Assembly: GCA_023150775.1 (NCBI GenBank)
Contig: JAKLKE010000008.1
Coordinates: 1 to 58,922 of the forward strand
Length of the DNA stretch: 58,922 bases
Origin: Myxococcota bacterium
GTDB taxonomy: Bacteria > Myxococcota_A > UBA796 > CAJQPC01
Direction of reading: 5' to 3'
In this document: piece by piece, positions 1 through 8,837 of the stretch
Layout of the letters: each line of letters begins with the position of its first letter
How positions within the stretch are numbered: position 1 is the stretch's first letter
Translations under genes and position numbers: made by a program
Notes under the pieces: model-generated
The model's database searches: none
What the model was told of the DNA's origin: nothing
Seen by the model: the letters and a program-made list of their open reading frames with translations, nothing else

Positions 1-141
1 GGGGGAGGCGCCTTGGGGCCGGGGCTGGGCCGTGGCCGGGGGCCGAGGCTGCGGGGGCTTGGTCTGGGCGAGCGCGGCGGAGGGCGCGGCGAGGCCAAGG
101 AGGAGCGCGAGGGGCAGCAGCAGGCGGGAGAGGTGGATCAT
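1..141 (-). CDS. N-terminal part of a secreted Pro-rich protein (runs off the window)
   Basis: The minus strand opens with ATG at 141, sharing the bases ATGA with the stop of the anti-sigma-like gene, so the two are translationally coupled. The 47 visible codons read as a typical Sec signal peptide: MIHLSR, then a Leu/Ala core, then a likely cleavage after ALA-Q. A Pro/Gln/Ala-rich stretch follows. The gene continues beyond base 1, so the mature domain is not visible. As the third gene of a sigma/anti-sigma operon it is probably a periplasmic or envelope protein that shares their regulation. This role is inference from position. Confidence 0.7.
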   Translation of the reverse strand, partial: MIHLSRLLLPLALLLGLAAPSAALAQTKPPQPRPPATAQPRPQGASP

Positions 142-1175
142 AAGGTGGCTCCTTCGTCGCCTTCGCCCTCATCAAACATGAGGAGGACCGGCGCGCCGTC
201 TTCTAGCTGAATGACCTGCACGACCACATCCGAGGCGTACTCCAGCGAGGTGACTTCAACCTCGTTGTCGCCTTGGATGGTGAGGTCGGCGAAAGGCTCG
301 GTGACCGCGGCGACCAGCTCAGGCTTGGGGGCGGGCTGGTCGAGGATCGAGGTGCGTTGGCTCTGGAATTGGATGACGCTCATCATCACCGCCGCGAACA
401 CCGCCGCGATGAGCGTCGGGTTGGTGAGCAGCAGCTTCCAGAGGGGCACGGGCTCCGGCGGGGGCACGACGACCACGACGGGCTTGGGCCGGGGCAAAGA
501 GTTGAGGATCGCCGCGGTGAGCGCGACCTCTTCTTGGGCGCTGAGCGCGCTCTGGGCGAGCACGGCCTCTTTGACCAAGGCGCTCGTGTGATCCCAGCCG
601 GGGACGTGGTCGGGGTCGGCGAGGCCGATCTGGGCGGCGACGGCGGGCCAGACGGCGCTGAGGTCTACGTCGGCCACCCGCTCGGTCATGCCCTCACGAA
701 CCACCCGGCCTTGCTCGGCGAAGGTGTTGAGCGTGTCTAAGGCGTCGCGGTCCACCCGCAGGCGCTCGGTGACCACCCGGCGCAGCTCCATCGAGAGCTC
801 ACCGTCTACGAGCGCCGAGAGCAGCATGTCGGGCTCGGGCTCAGGCGAGGGCGTGACGGCGGCCATGACGAGGTCGCTCACGTCAAACGGCGCCTCGAAG
901 GTGACGGACTCCCGAAGGGCGCTGGCGACAGGTGACCAGTCATCCTCAGCGCCGATGGCCATGAGCACGGCGGCGACGACGTCTACGGAGTCGTCACGCC
1001 AATCGGCCAAGGCGTCTTGAAGGGCCTCGCGAAGCTCACCCAACGCGGCGAGGCGATCGTCGCTCTCGGCGAGGGCAAACAGCTCAGCGCGCTCGGCCTC
1101 GTTTGCTTCACCGTCGAGGGCGAGCATCAAGAGCGCGTCGGCGCGAGTCATCTCGCTGTCGTGGCCTTGGCGCAT
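138..1175 (-). CDS. membrane-anchored anti-sigma-factor-like protein
   Basis: I chose ATG at 1175 because GGAG lies 5 bases upstream; ATG at 1151 and a longer version from 1238 are alternatives. The N-terminal region (MTRADALLMLALDGEANEAE) and a second copy further on (LLSALVDGELSMELRR) both show the DGE-plus-helix pattern of anti-sigma N-terminal domains. I see no HxxxCxxC zinc motif. One transmembrane segment (LIAAVFAAVMMSVIQF) lies in the last third and is followed by about 65 acidic residues that should be periplasmic. The gene sits just downstream of an ECF sigma gene, so the likely job is to hold that sigma factor at the membrane. Function is inferred from architecture and context. Confidence 0.7.
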   Translation of the reverse strand: MRQGHDSEMTRADALLMLALDGEANEAERAELFALAESDDRLAALGELREALQDALADWRDDSVDVVAAVLMAIGAEDDWSPVASALRESVTFEAPFDVSDLVMAAVTPSPEPEPDMLLSALVDGELSMELRRVVTERLRVDRDALDTLNTFAEQGRVVREGMTERVADVDLSAVWPAVAAQIGLADPDHVPGWDHTSALVKEAVLAQSALSAQEEVALTAAILNSLPRPKPVVVVVPPPEPVPLWKLLLTNPTLIAAVFAAVMMSVIQFQSQRTSILDQPAPKPELVAAVTEPFADLTIQGDNEVEVTSLEYASDVVVQVIQLEDGAPVLLMFDEGEGDEGATL

Positions 1176-1241
1176 TCGCTCTCCGCAGGTTGAGGGGGGA
1201 TTCGGGGGCAGTGACGAGGAGGCCGGGGCTTCATTCACCAG

Positions 1242-1280
1242 GATCGCGACAATCTGCGACGTTCACGTCGCGCCGCGATC
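1242..1280 (-). promoter_or_regulatory. nested stem-loop between sigma and anti-sigma genes
   Basis: An outer 7-bp stem (GATCGCG at 1242-1248 with CGCGATC at 1274-1280) encloses a perfect 6-bp stem with a 4-base loop (GCGACG 1256-1261, CGTCGC 1266-1271). It starts 7 bases after the sigma factor stop on the minus strand and has no T-run. It may lower expression of the downstream anti-sigma gene or mark an RNA processing point. The role is inference. Confidence 0.4.
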
Positions 1281-1286
1281 GGGGGT

Positions 1287-1901
1287 TCAAGCGCCGGTCA
1301 CGGGCGGGAGACCTTCGGGGGCCTCGTCTTTGAGGGCCTGCTGGAGCTTACGGCGGGCGTAAAACAGCCGGCTCATCACCGTGCCCTCGGCGATCTCCAA
1401 GGTGTCGGCGATCTCCTTGTAGGCCATGCCCTCGACCTCACGGAGCAGGATGATCTGCCGGTGATCGGGGCTCAGCGTCTCCAAGGCGTCGTGGATCTTC
1501 TTGTGCAGGCGCTTACGCTCAAGGATCTTGCGGGGATCCATCGAGGTGTGGCCGGGGTCGAGCACCCCGTCGTTGTCTCGGGCGGCGACGTCCTCATTGA
1601 ACTCTGAGGTGCGGCGCTTGTTGTGTTTGCGGAGGTGGTCGATCGCGACGTTCATCGCGATTCGGTACATCCAGGTGTAAAAGCTCGACTCTAGGCGGAA
1701 GCGGTCGAGGTTGTTGAAGGCCTTGACGAAGGCCTCTTGGGTGAGATCCCGGGCCTCTTCCCGGTCGCGGACCATGCCGCAGACCATGGCGTAGACGCGT
1801 GCTTGGTACCGCTCTACGAGGAAACGATACGCCGCGGCGTCGCCGCCAAGCACGGCCTCGACGACCGCTCGATCCTCTGCGCGTGGGTCTGGGGGGGCCA
1901 T
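1287..1901 (-). CDS. ECF RNA polymerase sigma factor (RpoE-like)
   Basis: The 204-residue product is a standard group IV sigma factor that would direct RNA polymerase to a small stress or envelope regulon. Region 2 is seen at about residues 25-95 (ARDLTQEAFVKAFNNLDRF, then FYTWMYRIAMNVAIDHLRK). Region 4 is at about 140-190 (LSPDHRQIILLREVEGMAYK, then EIADTLEIAEGTVMSRL with a YARRKL end). The start ATG has GGAG 8 bases upstream. The next gene is an anti-sigma-like membrane protein, which suggests control by sequestration. Its regulon cannot be told from this window. Confidence 0.93.
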   Translation of the reverse strand: MAPPDPRAEDRAVVEAVLGGDAAAYRFLVERYQARVYAMVCGMVRDREEARDLTQEAFVKAFNNLDRFRLESSFYTWMYRIAMNVAIDHLRKHNKRRTSEFNEDVAARDNDGVLDPGHTSMDPRKILERKRLHKKIHDALETLSPDHRQIILLREVEGMAYKEIADTLEIAEGTVMSRLFYARRKLQQALKDEAPEGLPPVTGA

Positions 1902-1944
1902 CCGTGACTCCGAAGGGGTGCAGGCGAGGGGACTCTCGTAACGA

Positions 1945-4653
1945 CTAATGCGCCTCTGCCCAAGTGTGGGCCCAGCCGGTGTCGACCTTGAGCGGGACGG
2001 ACAGCGTGACGGCCCCCTCCATCTCGGCCTTCACCAAGGCGGCGACCATGGCCACGTCGGCCTCGGGCACCTCCAAGAGGAGCTCGTCGTGCACCTGCAA
2101 CAGCAGCTTCGAGGCCGGGGCCTCGGCGCGCAGGCGGTGGAAGACCCGGGCCATGGCGAGCTTGATGATGTCGGCGGCGGAGCCCTGAATGGGGGTGTTG
2201 ATCGCCACACGCTCGGCGGCCATGCGGTCCCGGGCGTTGCGGGAGCTGAGGTCGGCGATGGGGCGGCGGCGGCCGTACAAGGTCTCGGCGTAGCCCGTGG
2301 TCTGCGCGGACTGAATCGCCGCGTCCATGGTGCGGCGCACCTCGGGATACCGGGCGAAGTAGCCGTCCATGTAGGCCTTGGCCTCGTGCTGCGGGATGCG
2401 CAGGTCGTTCGCGAGGCGGAAGGCGCTCATGCCGTAGACGATACCGAAGTTGATCGCCTTGGCGGCGCTGCGCTGGGCCGGGGTCACCTGGTCCAGCGGC
2501 ACGCCGAGCACCTCCGACGCCGTGCGGCGGTGGATGTCTTCGCCCCGGCGGAAGGCCTCAGCCATGGCGCTGCCCTCGCCGCAGTAGTGCGCGAGCAGGC
2601 GCAGCTCAACCTGGGAGTAGTCGCAGGACACGAAGAGGTGACCGGGCTTGGGGATGAAGCAGCCGCGGATGCGGCGGCCCTCGTCGGTGCGCACGGGGAT
2701 GTTCTGGAGGTTCGGGTCGTTCGACGAGAGGCGGCCCGTGGCAGCGACGGCCTGGTGGTACGACGTGTGAACCCGGCGGGTGCGGGGGTGAACACACTTG
2801 GGCAGAGCCTCGATGTAGGTCGAGCGCAGCTTGTCCAAGCCGCGGAAGTCGAGGATCGCCCGGGGCAAGGGGTGCATCGCCTGGAGCTGGTCGAGCACGT
2901 CGGCGTCGGTGGAGTAGCCGGTCTTGAGCTTCTTGATCGGCGGCAGGCCCAGCTCGACGAAGAGGATCTCCCCGAGCTGTTTGGGCGAGTTGATCGTGAA
3001 GCGGCGCCCGGCGTGTTTGTAGATCTCCTCCTCCAAGGTGGCCAACCGCGCCGTCAGCTCGACGCCCAAGGCCGCGAGGCGCTCGGTGTCTAAGCCGATG
3101 CCCTCTTGCTCCATCGCCGCGAGCACGGGCACGATGGGCAGCTCGATCTCCCGCATCACCCGGTCGAGGCCACGCTCGACGAGCTCAGTGTTGAGCGAGC
3201 GGTCGAGGAGCCAGGTGACGTGGGCGTCTTCAGCGCCGTACTCCGTGGCCTTGGCGATGGGCACATCCGCGAAGGTGGAGCCCGCCGGGAGGCCCGCCGT
3301 GGCCTCGCTGTAGGGGATCATCGTGTGGCCGAGGTGGCGCAGGGCGAGATCGTCGAGGTTGTGGCGGCTGCGGTCAGGCTCAAGCAGGTAGTCGGCGAGC
3401 ATGGTGTCATTCACCAGGCCCTCGACGCGGTAGCCGTTGTGGTTGAGCACCCGCAGGTCGTACTTGAGGTTCTGGCCGACCTTGGGCACGCCCGGATCGG
3501 CGAGCACCCCCGCGAGGCGCGACATCACCAGGTCTTCAGAGAGCTGGGTTCCGGCGCTGTGGTTCATCGGCACATAGACCGCGGCGTCTTCAGCCCAGGC
3601 CAGGCAGACTCCGACGAGCTTGGCGTCGAGGGGGTCTAAGGACGTGGTCTCGGTGTCGATGGCGAGGCGCGCCCCGGCCTTCACCGCCCGGCGCAGCTCG
3701 CCGATGGTGCGGTCGAGGGCCTCGATGGTGTCGATGGTGCGGTAGCGGCTGCGGTCGATGGCCGAGGTCTTCGCGGCGGTCTCGCCGACGGCGCCGACGG
3801 CGGCGGGGGCCTCCTCGCCGAGCTGCTTGAGCAGGCTGCGGAACTGCCACTCCAAGAACAAGGCCCGGAGCTTCTCGGTGTCGCGGGTGTGGCTGAGGAG
3901 CTGCGCGTCGGTGAGCGGCAGCTCACAGTCGATCTTGATCGTGACGAGGATGCGGGAGAGCCGGGCCATCTCGGCCTCAGCCTTGACCGACTCGCCCCGT
4001 TTGCCGCCGATGGCGCCGGCGTTGGCGATCACGCCCTCCAAGTCGCCGTACTTCGCCACCCAGCCCGCGGCGGTCTTTTCGCCCACACCTTTGACGCCGG
4101 GCACGTTGTCTGAGGCGTCTCCGGCGAGGCCGAGGATGTCGATGACCTGCTCGGGGCCGACGCCGAAGTAGCGCCGCACCTCGGCCTCATCGACGACCTT
4201 GTCCTCTTTGAGATCGAGGACGTAGACCCCTTCCCGCACGAGCTGGTAGTAGTCTTTGTCGCCGGTGACCATGAGCACCTCGCGGTCAGGCGAGGCGAAA
4301 CGTTGGGCCAGGGTGCCGATGACGTCGTCGGCCTCGACGCCGGGGATCGCCAAGAAGGGGTGCCCCCAGGCCTCGACCAGCTCGCGGAAGCGGGGCCACT
4401 GCTCACGCAGCTCCGGGGGCATCTCCGGGCGGTGGCCCTTGTACTCGGGGTAGAGCGCCACACGGAACGACGCGCCCTCGTCAAAGACGACGATCATCGC
4501 CTCGGGCTTGTGGTCGTTCTCCAGCTTCTTGAGCAGGTTGACGAAGCCCAACAGCGCCCCGGTGTGTTTGCCCGCCGCCGTCATCTTGGGCATGGCGTGG
4601 AACATCCGAAAGGCGTGGTTGCTGCCGTCGATGAGCAGGATCTTGTTGGGCAT
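1945..4653 (-). CDS. polA: DNA polymerase I
   Basis: This 902-residue protein carries all three Pol I domains. Residues 1 to about 290 are the 5'-3' exonuclease (LLIDGSNHAFRMFHAMP, ADDVIGTLA, VTGDKDYYQL, LAGDASDNVPGVKGVG). The proofreading 3'-5' exonuclease looks active: D333 and E335 in IDTETTSLD, then GQNLKYDLRVLN and YGAEDAHVT. The polymerase domain has motif A (FVSCDYSQVELR, D678), motif B (RSAAKAINFGIVYGM) and motif C (LQVHDELLLE, D856). It fills gaps in repair and removes Okazaki primers. GGAGG precedes the ATG by about 5 bases. The length is close to the 928 residues of the E. coli enzyme. Confidence 0.97.
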   Translation of the reverse strand: MPNKILLIDGSNHAFRMFHAMPKMTAAGKHTGALLGFVNLLKKLENDHKPEAMIVVFDEGASFRVALYPEYKGHRPEMPPELREQWPRFRELVEAWGHPFLAIPGVEADDVIGTLAQRFASPDREVLMVTGDKDYYQLVREGVYVLDLKEDKVVDEAEVRRYFGVGPEQVIDILGLAGDASDNVPGVKGVGEKTAAGWVAKYGDLEGVIANAGAIGGKRGESVKAEAEMARLSRILVTIKIDCELPLTDAQLLSHTRDTEKLRALFLEWQFRSLLKQLGEEAPAAVGAVGETAAKTSAIDRSRYRTIDTIEALDRTIGELRRAVKAGARLAIDTETTSLDPLDAKLVGVCLAWAEDAAVYVPMNHSAGTQLSEDLVMSRLAGVLADPGVPKVGQNLKYDLRVLNHNGYRVEGLVNDTMLADYLLEPDRSRHNLDDLALRHLGHTMIPYSEATAGLPAGSTFADVPIAKATEYGAEDAHVTWLLDRSLNTELVERGLDRVMREIELPIVPVLAAMEQEGIGLDTERLAALGVELTARLATLEEEIYKHAGRRFTINSPKQLGEILFVELGLPPIKKLKTGYSTDADVLDQLQAMHPLPRAILDFRGLDKLRSTYIEALPKCVHPRTRRVHTSYHQAVAATGRLSSNDPNLQNIPVRTDEGRRIRGCFIPKPGHLFVSCDYSQVELRLLAHYCGEGSAMAEAFRRGEDIHRRTASEVLGVPLDQVTPAQRSAAKAINFGIVYGMSAFRLANDLRIPQHEAKAYMDGYFARYPEVRRTMDAAIQSAQTTGYAETLYGRRRPIADLSSRNARDRMAAERVAINTPIQGSAADIIKLAMARVFHRLRAEAPASKLLLQVHDELLLEVPEADVAMVAALVKAEMEGAVTLSVPLKVDTGWAHTWAEAH

Positions 4654-4704
4654 CCGACCTCCGAGCCCTCCCCCCTAACCTACACGCGGCGCCAACGGAG
4701 GAGA

Positions 4705-6177
4705 TCAGCGCACCCGCACGAAGAGCTGGAGCGTGCGGTCTCCCAGAGGCACGGCGCGCTGGGCGTAATGTTCGGTGAACTCGGGCACGCCGGGCATCGG
4801 GAGCTTGGTTGGTTGATCAACCAAATAACCCTCCTCGGGGATGAACACCGCGGGGGCGCGACCAAAGACATAGGCGAAGTCGGTCTTCTCGTGGCCGGCC
4901 ATGCCGCTGCCCATCTGGGGCATCTCCCGGTGGGCGATGTGCAGGTCGGAGAGGCCCCACATGTCGATGGTGGGCAGGCCCGCGGCGTAAGGGATGGCCC
5001 CGGCGGAGTGAATGGCGAGCACGGCGTCGGGGGGGAAGAGCTGGCGCAGGGCCCGGCCCACGGCGAGGCGATCCTCCATCACCTTCGTCCGAAAACGCGC
5101 CTCTTGGGCCATGCGGGTGTGGTTGGGGGCGAGGTCGAGGGTGAAGGCGCCCAAGGTGAAGGCGGCGGCGAGGGCGGCCCGGGGCGCGGCGGCCTGGGGC
5201 AGGGTGTCGATGGCCCACCAGAGCCCGCGCTGGGTGAGGAGCGCGAGCGGCGCGGCGACGAGGCCCACAAAGCGGAAGGTCACCTTAAAGTCGCCGCCCA
5301 CGGCCACGATGTAGGCGAGGTAACCGAGCCCCAGGGTGAGCACGGCCCGGGCCCAGGGGCTCGTCTTGGCCTCTCGCGCCGCGCTCAGGGCGCCGAGGGC
5401 GAAGAGCAGCGCCTCGACGGGGTGGGCCTTGGCGCAGGCGACGAGGTAAACCACGCCCCTAGACCACTGGTCTACTCCACCGCCGGTCTTCACATAGAAG
5501 GTGTTGGGCAAGGGCTGGCCGTAGTAGGCGAGGCGCGCGGCGGTCTGGACGGCCACGGCGGCGACGATCACGCCGAGACCCCACCACAGGGTCCGGCGAG
5601 GCGGCGCCCACAGGCCGAGGCCGAGCCCGATCAGGAGCAGGCCGTAGACGCCGATCCCCTCAGGACGCAGGAGCGAGAGCCCGGCGCAGAGCGCGCCCGC
5701 GGCGGGCCAGGCGCGGCGGCCCTCGTCTTCGTGCAAGGCGAGGAGCATGGCGAGGCCGGCGAGCGCGGCGAAGGTGCTCGACTCCAAGCCCTGAACGGCC
5801 TCGACCATCAAGAACGGGTTCGCGGCGATCAAAGCCGGGGCCAAGAGCGCCCGGGTGGGGCCCTCACGACGCGCGCCCAAGGCCCAGCTCACCCCGGCGA
5901 GGCCCAAGGCGCCGAGCACCCCGGCGAGCACCGAGGCGAGCAGAGGATCGCCGCCGAGGCGGATCACCCCGGCGAGGCCCAGCGTCCACAAGAGGTTGGT
6001 GATGCCCTCGACCCGCTCGCCAGGGTTGAACACCAGGCCCTGCCCCTCGACGAGGTTCTGGGCGTAGCGGTAGCTGATGAAGGCGTCGTCCTGGACGTTT
6101 AGGCCGTAGGAGAGCGCGTGCGCGACGAGCGCGGCGAAGATGAGCCCCAAGGCGAGGGGCACGAACCGTCTTGGCAT
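4705..6177 (-). CDS. GT-C type integral membrane glycosyltransferase (AftB/LphB-like)
   Basis: The 490-residue product has a dozen or so hydrophobic segments and opens with a motif typical of polyprenyl-phosphate-sugar-dependent transferases: QDDAFISYRYAQNLVEGQG, followed by NPGERVEGITNLLW. The DD pair in the first periplasmic loop is the expected catalytic site. The C-terminal soluble part contains HSAGAIPYAAGLPTIDMWG, also typical of the AftB/LphB group. It should add a sugar from a lipid carrier to an envelope glycan or protein outside the inner membrane; donor and acceptor are unknown. It lies 51 bases upstream of polA in the same direction, with no obvious functional link. Confidence 0.75.
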   Translation of the reverse strand: MPRRFVPLALGLIFAALVAHALSYGLNVQDDAFISYRYAQNLVEGQGLVFNPGERVEGITNLLWTLGLAGVIRLGGDPLLASVLAGVLGALGLAGVSWALGARREGPTRALLAPALIAANPFLMVEAVQGLESSTFAALAGLAMLLALHEDEGRRAWPAAGALCAGLSLLRPEGIGVYGLLLIGLGLGLWAPPRRTLWWGLGVIVAAVAVQTAARLAYYGQPLPNTFYVKTGGGVDQWSRGVVYLVACAKAHPVEALLFALGALSAAREAKTSPWARAVLTLGLGYLAYIVAVGGDFKVTFRFVGLVAAPLALLTQRGLWWAIDTLPQAAAPRAALAAAFTLGAFTLDLAPNHTRMAQEARFRTKVMEDRLAVGRALRQLFPPDAVLAIHSAGAIPYAAGLPTIDMWGLSDLHIAHREMPQMGSGMAGHEKTDFAYVFGRAPAVFIPEEGYLVDQPTKLPMPGVPEFTEHYAQRAVPLGDRTLQLFVRVR

Positions 6178-6291
6178 GGCGGCATCCTACCGCATCCTCC
6201 CCGTCTGCCCACAGCGCGCCGTCGTCGGCGATCTGTCCTATCGGCCCCAAGCGGGCTACATCCCACAGGCGCGCGGCCCTCTGGAGGAACC

Positions 6292-7440
6292 ATGCAGAAC
6301 GACGATCTCTACAACCCCACCGAAGTCCACCAGCTGCTCCGGGAGAGCGTCGCTGAGTTCACCGCGCGGGAGGTCGAGCCCCAGGCTGAAGAGTTTGACC
6401 GCCGCGAGCAGCTCAACATCCCCCTGTTTCGGAAGCTCGGTGAGCTGGGCGTGCTCGGCGTCACGATCCCTGAGGAGGACGGCGGCGCGGGCTTAGACTC
6501 CACGGCGGCGGTCATCGTTCACCACGAGCTCTCCAAGTCCGACCCCGGCTTCTGCTTGGCGTACTTGGCCCACGCGATGTTGTTCGTGAACAACTTCTAC
6601 CACTGCTCCAACGCCGAGCAGCGGGCGAAGTACCTCGCCAAGAGCCTCAGCGGCGAGTGGATCGGCGCCATGGGCATGACCGAGCCCGGCTACGGCACCG
6701 ATGTCTTGGGCATGACGACCACGGCGGTGCGCGACGGCGACGAGTACATCCTCAACGGCACCAAGACCTACATCACCAACGGCCCCGAGGCCTTCGTGTT
6801 TTTGGTCTACGCCAAGGTGGATGGCCGGGTGACCTCGTTTGTTGTGGACCGGGACTGCCCCGGCCTCTCCACCTCGAACCACATCCCCAAGATGGGGATG
6901 CGCGCCAGCTCCATGAGCGAGGTGATCTTCGACGAGTGCCGCGTGCCCGTGGGCAACGTGCTCGGCGCCGTGGGCGGCGGGCTCAGCCACATGATGCGCA
7001 ACTTGGAGATCGAGCGCCTCACCTTGGCCGCGATGAGCCTGGGCATCGCCGATCGGTGCCTGGAGATCATGGTGCGCCACGCGAACGAGCGCGTCGCCTT
7101 CGGCCAGTCGATCAACCGCTTCGGCCAGATCCAGCGGTACATCGGCGAGTCCTACGCGATGACTGAAGCCGCCCGGGCGCTGATTTACAACGTCGCGCGC
7201 TCCGTGGGCGCCGAGCAGCGCAACCGCCTGGGCTCCGACGCCGCGAAGCTCTACGCCGCGCCGGTCGGCAAACAGGTCGCCGACCACTGTATGCAGGTGA
7301 TGGGCGGCTCGGGCTACTGCCGGGAGTACCCCGTCGAGCGCCTGTTGCGCGACGCGAAGCTCCTGGAGATCGGCGGCGGCACCTTAGAGTCTCACCAGAA
7401 GAACATCACGAAGGACCTCACCAAGCAGATCTGCGGGTGA
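6292..7440 (+). CDS. acyl-CoA dehydrogenase, isovaleryl/long-chain subclass
   Basis: The 382-residue flavoprotein would oxidise an acyl-CoA to the enoyl-CoA and pass electrons to ETF. ATG at 6292 has GGAGG 6 bases upstream; longer in-frame starts lack an RBS. Family motifs include GAMGMTEPGYGTD (FAD/substrate domain), GTKTYITNGP and the C-terminal GGSGYCREYPVERLLRDAKL. The usual C-terminal catalytic Glu is absent (IGGGT), whereas Glu241 in LEIERLTLA matches the helix-G catalytic base of isovaleryl- and long-chain-CoA dehydrogenases. That places it in this subclass, probably branched-chain amino acid or fatty acid breakdown. It stands alone without other beta-oxidation genes. Confidence 0.92.
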   Translation: MQNDDLYNPTEVHQLLRESVAEFTAREVEPQAEEFDRREQLNIPLFRKLGELGVLGVTIPEEDGGAGLDSTAAVIVHHELSKSDPGFCLAYLAHAMLFVNNFYHCSNAEQRAKYLAKSLSGEWIGAMGMTEPGYGTDVLGMTTTAVRDGDEYILNGTKTYITNGPEAFVFLVYAKVDGRVTSFVVDRDCPGLSTSNHIPKMGMRASSMSEVIFDECRVPVGNVLGAVGGGLSHMMRNLEIERLTLAAMSLGIADRCLEIMVRHANERVAFGQSINRFGQIQRYIGESYAMTEAARALIYNVARSVGAEQRNRLGSDAAKLYAAPVGKQVADHCMQVMGGSGYCREYPVERLLRDAKLLEIGGGTLESHQKNITKDLTKQICG

Positions 7441-7494
7441 GCGAGATCTCGGCGGCGCTTGACGAGCCCCACCTCCTGAGATCATGCTGTAGAC

Positions 7495-7995
7495 ATGAGC
7501 GCCCCTCCGCACCCCCAAGCGCCTGACCAAGCCGCGCGCCTCCCGCAGTGGCCGCTGCCCCAGGTGCGCTACATCCCCGGGCGCTCACCCCACCCCAAGA
7601 CCTTGCCGCCCGAGCCCACGCCGGAGCTGCCGCCGGCCTCGGCGTGGTGGGACGACGCGCGGTTTTTGCGGGGCCTCGACCTGTTTGACGCCCAATACTA
7701 CTGGGAGGCGCATGAGGTCTGGGAGAGCCTGTGGTTGGAGCTGCCTCGCGGGGAGGCCCCGGCGCGGCTCATTCAGGGGCTCATCCAAGGCGCGGCCGCC
7801 GTGGTGAAACGCCAACAAGGCGACCGCACCGCCTCCGCCAGCCTCACCCGGGCGGCCCTGGCCCGGCTCGATGAGGCCGCCAGCGCCGCCGCCGACCAGC
7901 CCGGGGGCCTCCACCTGCCGGCCTTACGCGCGGCCTTGGTGAGCTTTGGCGCCGGCGCGCCGGTGTGGCCCCACAGCCGGGGCGCCACGACGTGA
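7495..7995 (+). CDS. DUF309 domain protein
   Basis: The 166-residue product contains the DUF309 signature at about residues 55-115: FLRGLDLFDAQYYWEAHEVW, then ESLW and RLIQGLIQGAAAVVKRQQGD. The fold is a small helical bundle with no known catalytic role. The first 50 residues are Pro-rich and look disordered. Its stop overlaps the GTG start of the next gene (GTGA), so the two are co-translated; a joint role with the BtuF-like protein is only suggested by this. Confidence 0.85.
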   Translation: MSAPPHPQAPDQAARLPQWPLPQVRYIPGRSPHPKTLPPEPTPELPPASAWWDDARFLRGLDLFDAQYYWEAHEVWESLWLELPRGEAPARLIQGLIQGAAAVVKRQQGDRTASASLTRAALARLDEAASAAADQPGGLHLPALRAALVSFGAGAPVWPHSRGATT

Positions 7996-8804
7996 TCACG
8001 GTCACCGACGACCGTGGCGTCGTGTTGACCTTCGCCGCGCCGCCGCGCCGGGTGGTGTCGCTGGTGCCGAGCACGACGGAGACCTTGTTCGCCTTAGGCG
8101 CCGGGGAGGCCGTCGTCGGCGTCACGCGGTTCTGCGTTCACCCCGCCGAGGGCCTCGGGGGCCTCACCCGGGTCGGCGGCACCAAAGACCTGCTCCTCGA
8201 CCGGCTCCTGGCGCTCAAGCCCGACCTGGTGATCGGCAACGCTGAAGAGAACACCCGGGAGATCTTCGCCGAGATCGAGCCCCACGTCCCCCTGCTCGTC
8301 GCGTTCCCCAAAGGGGTAGACGAGGCCCTTCAAGACCTTCACCGCCTGGGCGTGGTCATGGGCCGCGAGGCCGAGGCCAAGACGCTCCTCCAGACGATTC
8401 ACGCCGAGCGCGCCGCCTTAGGCGCCGAGGCCGCCTTGGGCCCCGGCTTTCGGTACACCTACCTCATCTGGCGTGAGCCCTGGATGGGCGTCAACGACGA
8501 CACCTTCATCTCCGCCTTGCTCGCCGAGGCCGGCGGGGTGAACGCCTTGGCCGGGGTGAGCCCGCGTTACCCCACAGTGCCCTCCGAGGCCCTGGTGGAC
8601 GGCGGCGTGGTGCTGCTGAGCTCCGAGCCCTTCCCGTTCAAAGAGCGCCACCGCGAGGAGCTCTGCGCCTTGGGCGTGGCGCCGGAGCGGATCTTCTTGG
8701 TCGACGGCGAGCTGTGCTCATGGCACGGCGCCCGGCTCGCCGAGGCCTTCCCGATGCTGCGGGCGATGGCGCCGGTGTGGGCCGCGCGCTGCCCAGCGAG
8801 ATAA
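7992..8804 (+). CDS. BtuF-like helical-backbone metal/cobalamin receptor, apparently cytoplasmic
   Basis: I chose the GTG at 7992, which overlaps the previous stop as GTGA; an ATG at 7965 would add 9 unrelated residues. The 270-residue product starts directly with ITVTDDRGVVLTFAAPPRRV followed by VSLVPSTTETLFALG, the classic first lobe of cobalamin/siderophore receptors. It continues with GVTRFCVHPAEG, a central helix and a second lobe (FSYLIWREPWM-like: RYTYLIWREPWMGVNDDTF). There is no signal peptide or lipobox, so it should stay in the cytoplasm, unlike true ABC transport receptors. No permease or ATPase is near. Ligand unknown. Confidence 0.8.
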   Translation: MITVTDDRGVVLTFAAPPRRVVSLVPSTTETLFALGAGEAVVGVTRFCVHPAEGLGGLTRVGGTKDLLLDRLLALKPDLVIGNAEENTREIFAEIEPHVPLLVAFPKGVDEALQDLHRLGVVMGREAEAKTLLQTIHAERAALGAEAALGPGFRYTYLIWREPWMGVNDDTFISALLAEAGGVNALAGVSPRYPTVPSEALVDGGVVLLSSEPFPFKERHREELCALGVAPERIFLVDGELCSWHGARLAEAFPMLRAMAPVWAARCPAR

Positions 8805-8837
8805 GCCTCGGGTCCTCTCGTCGTGGAGCGCCTGCAG

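Noticed and set aside
4303-6102. 599-codon open frame on the plus strand
   Set aside because: It is antisense to polA and the glycosyltransferase gene, both with clear motifs; its translation is Gly/His/Glu-rich shadow with no domain.
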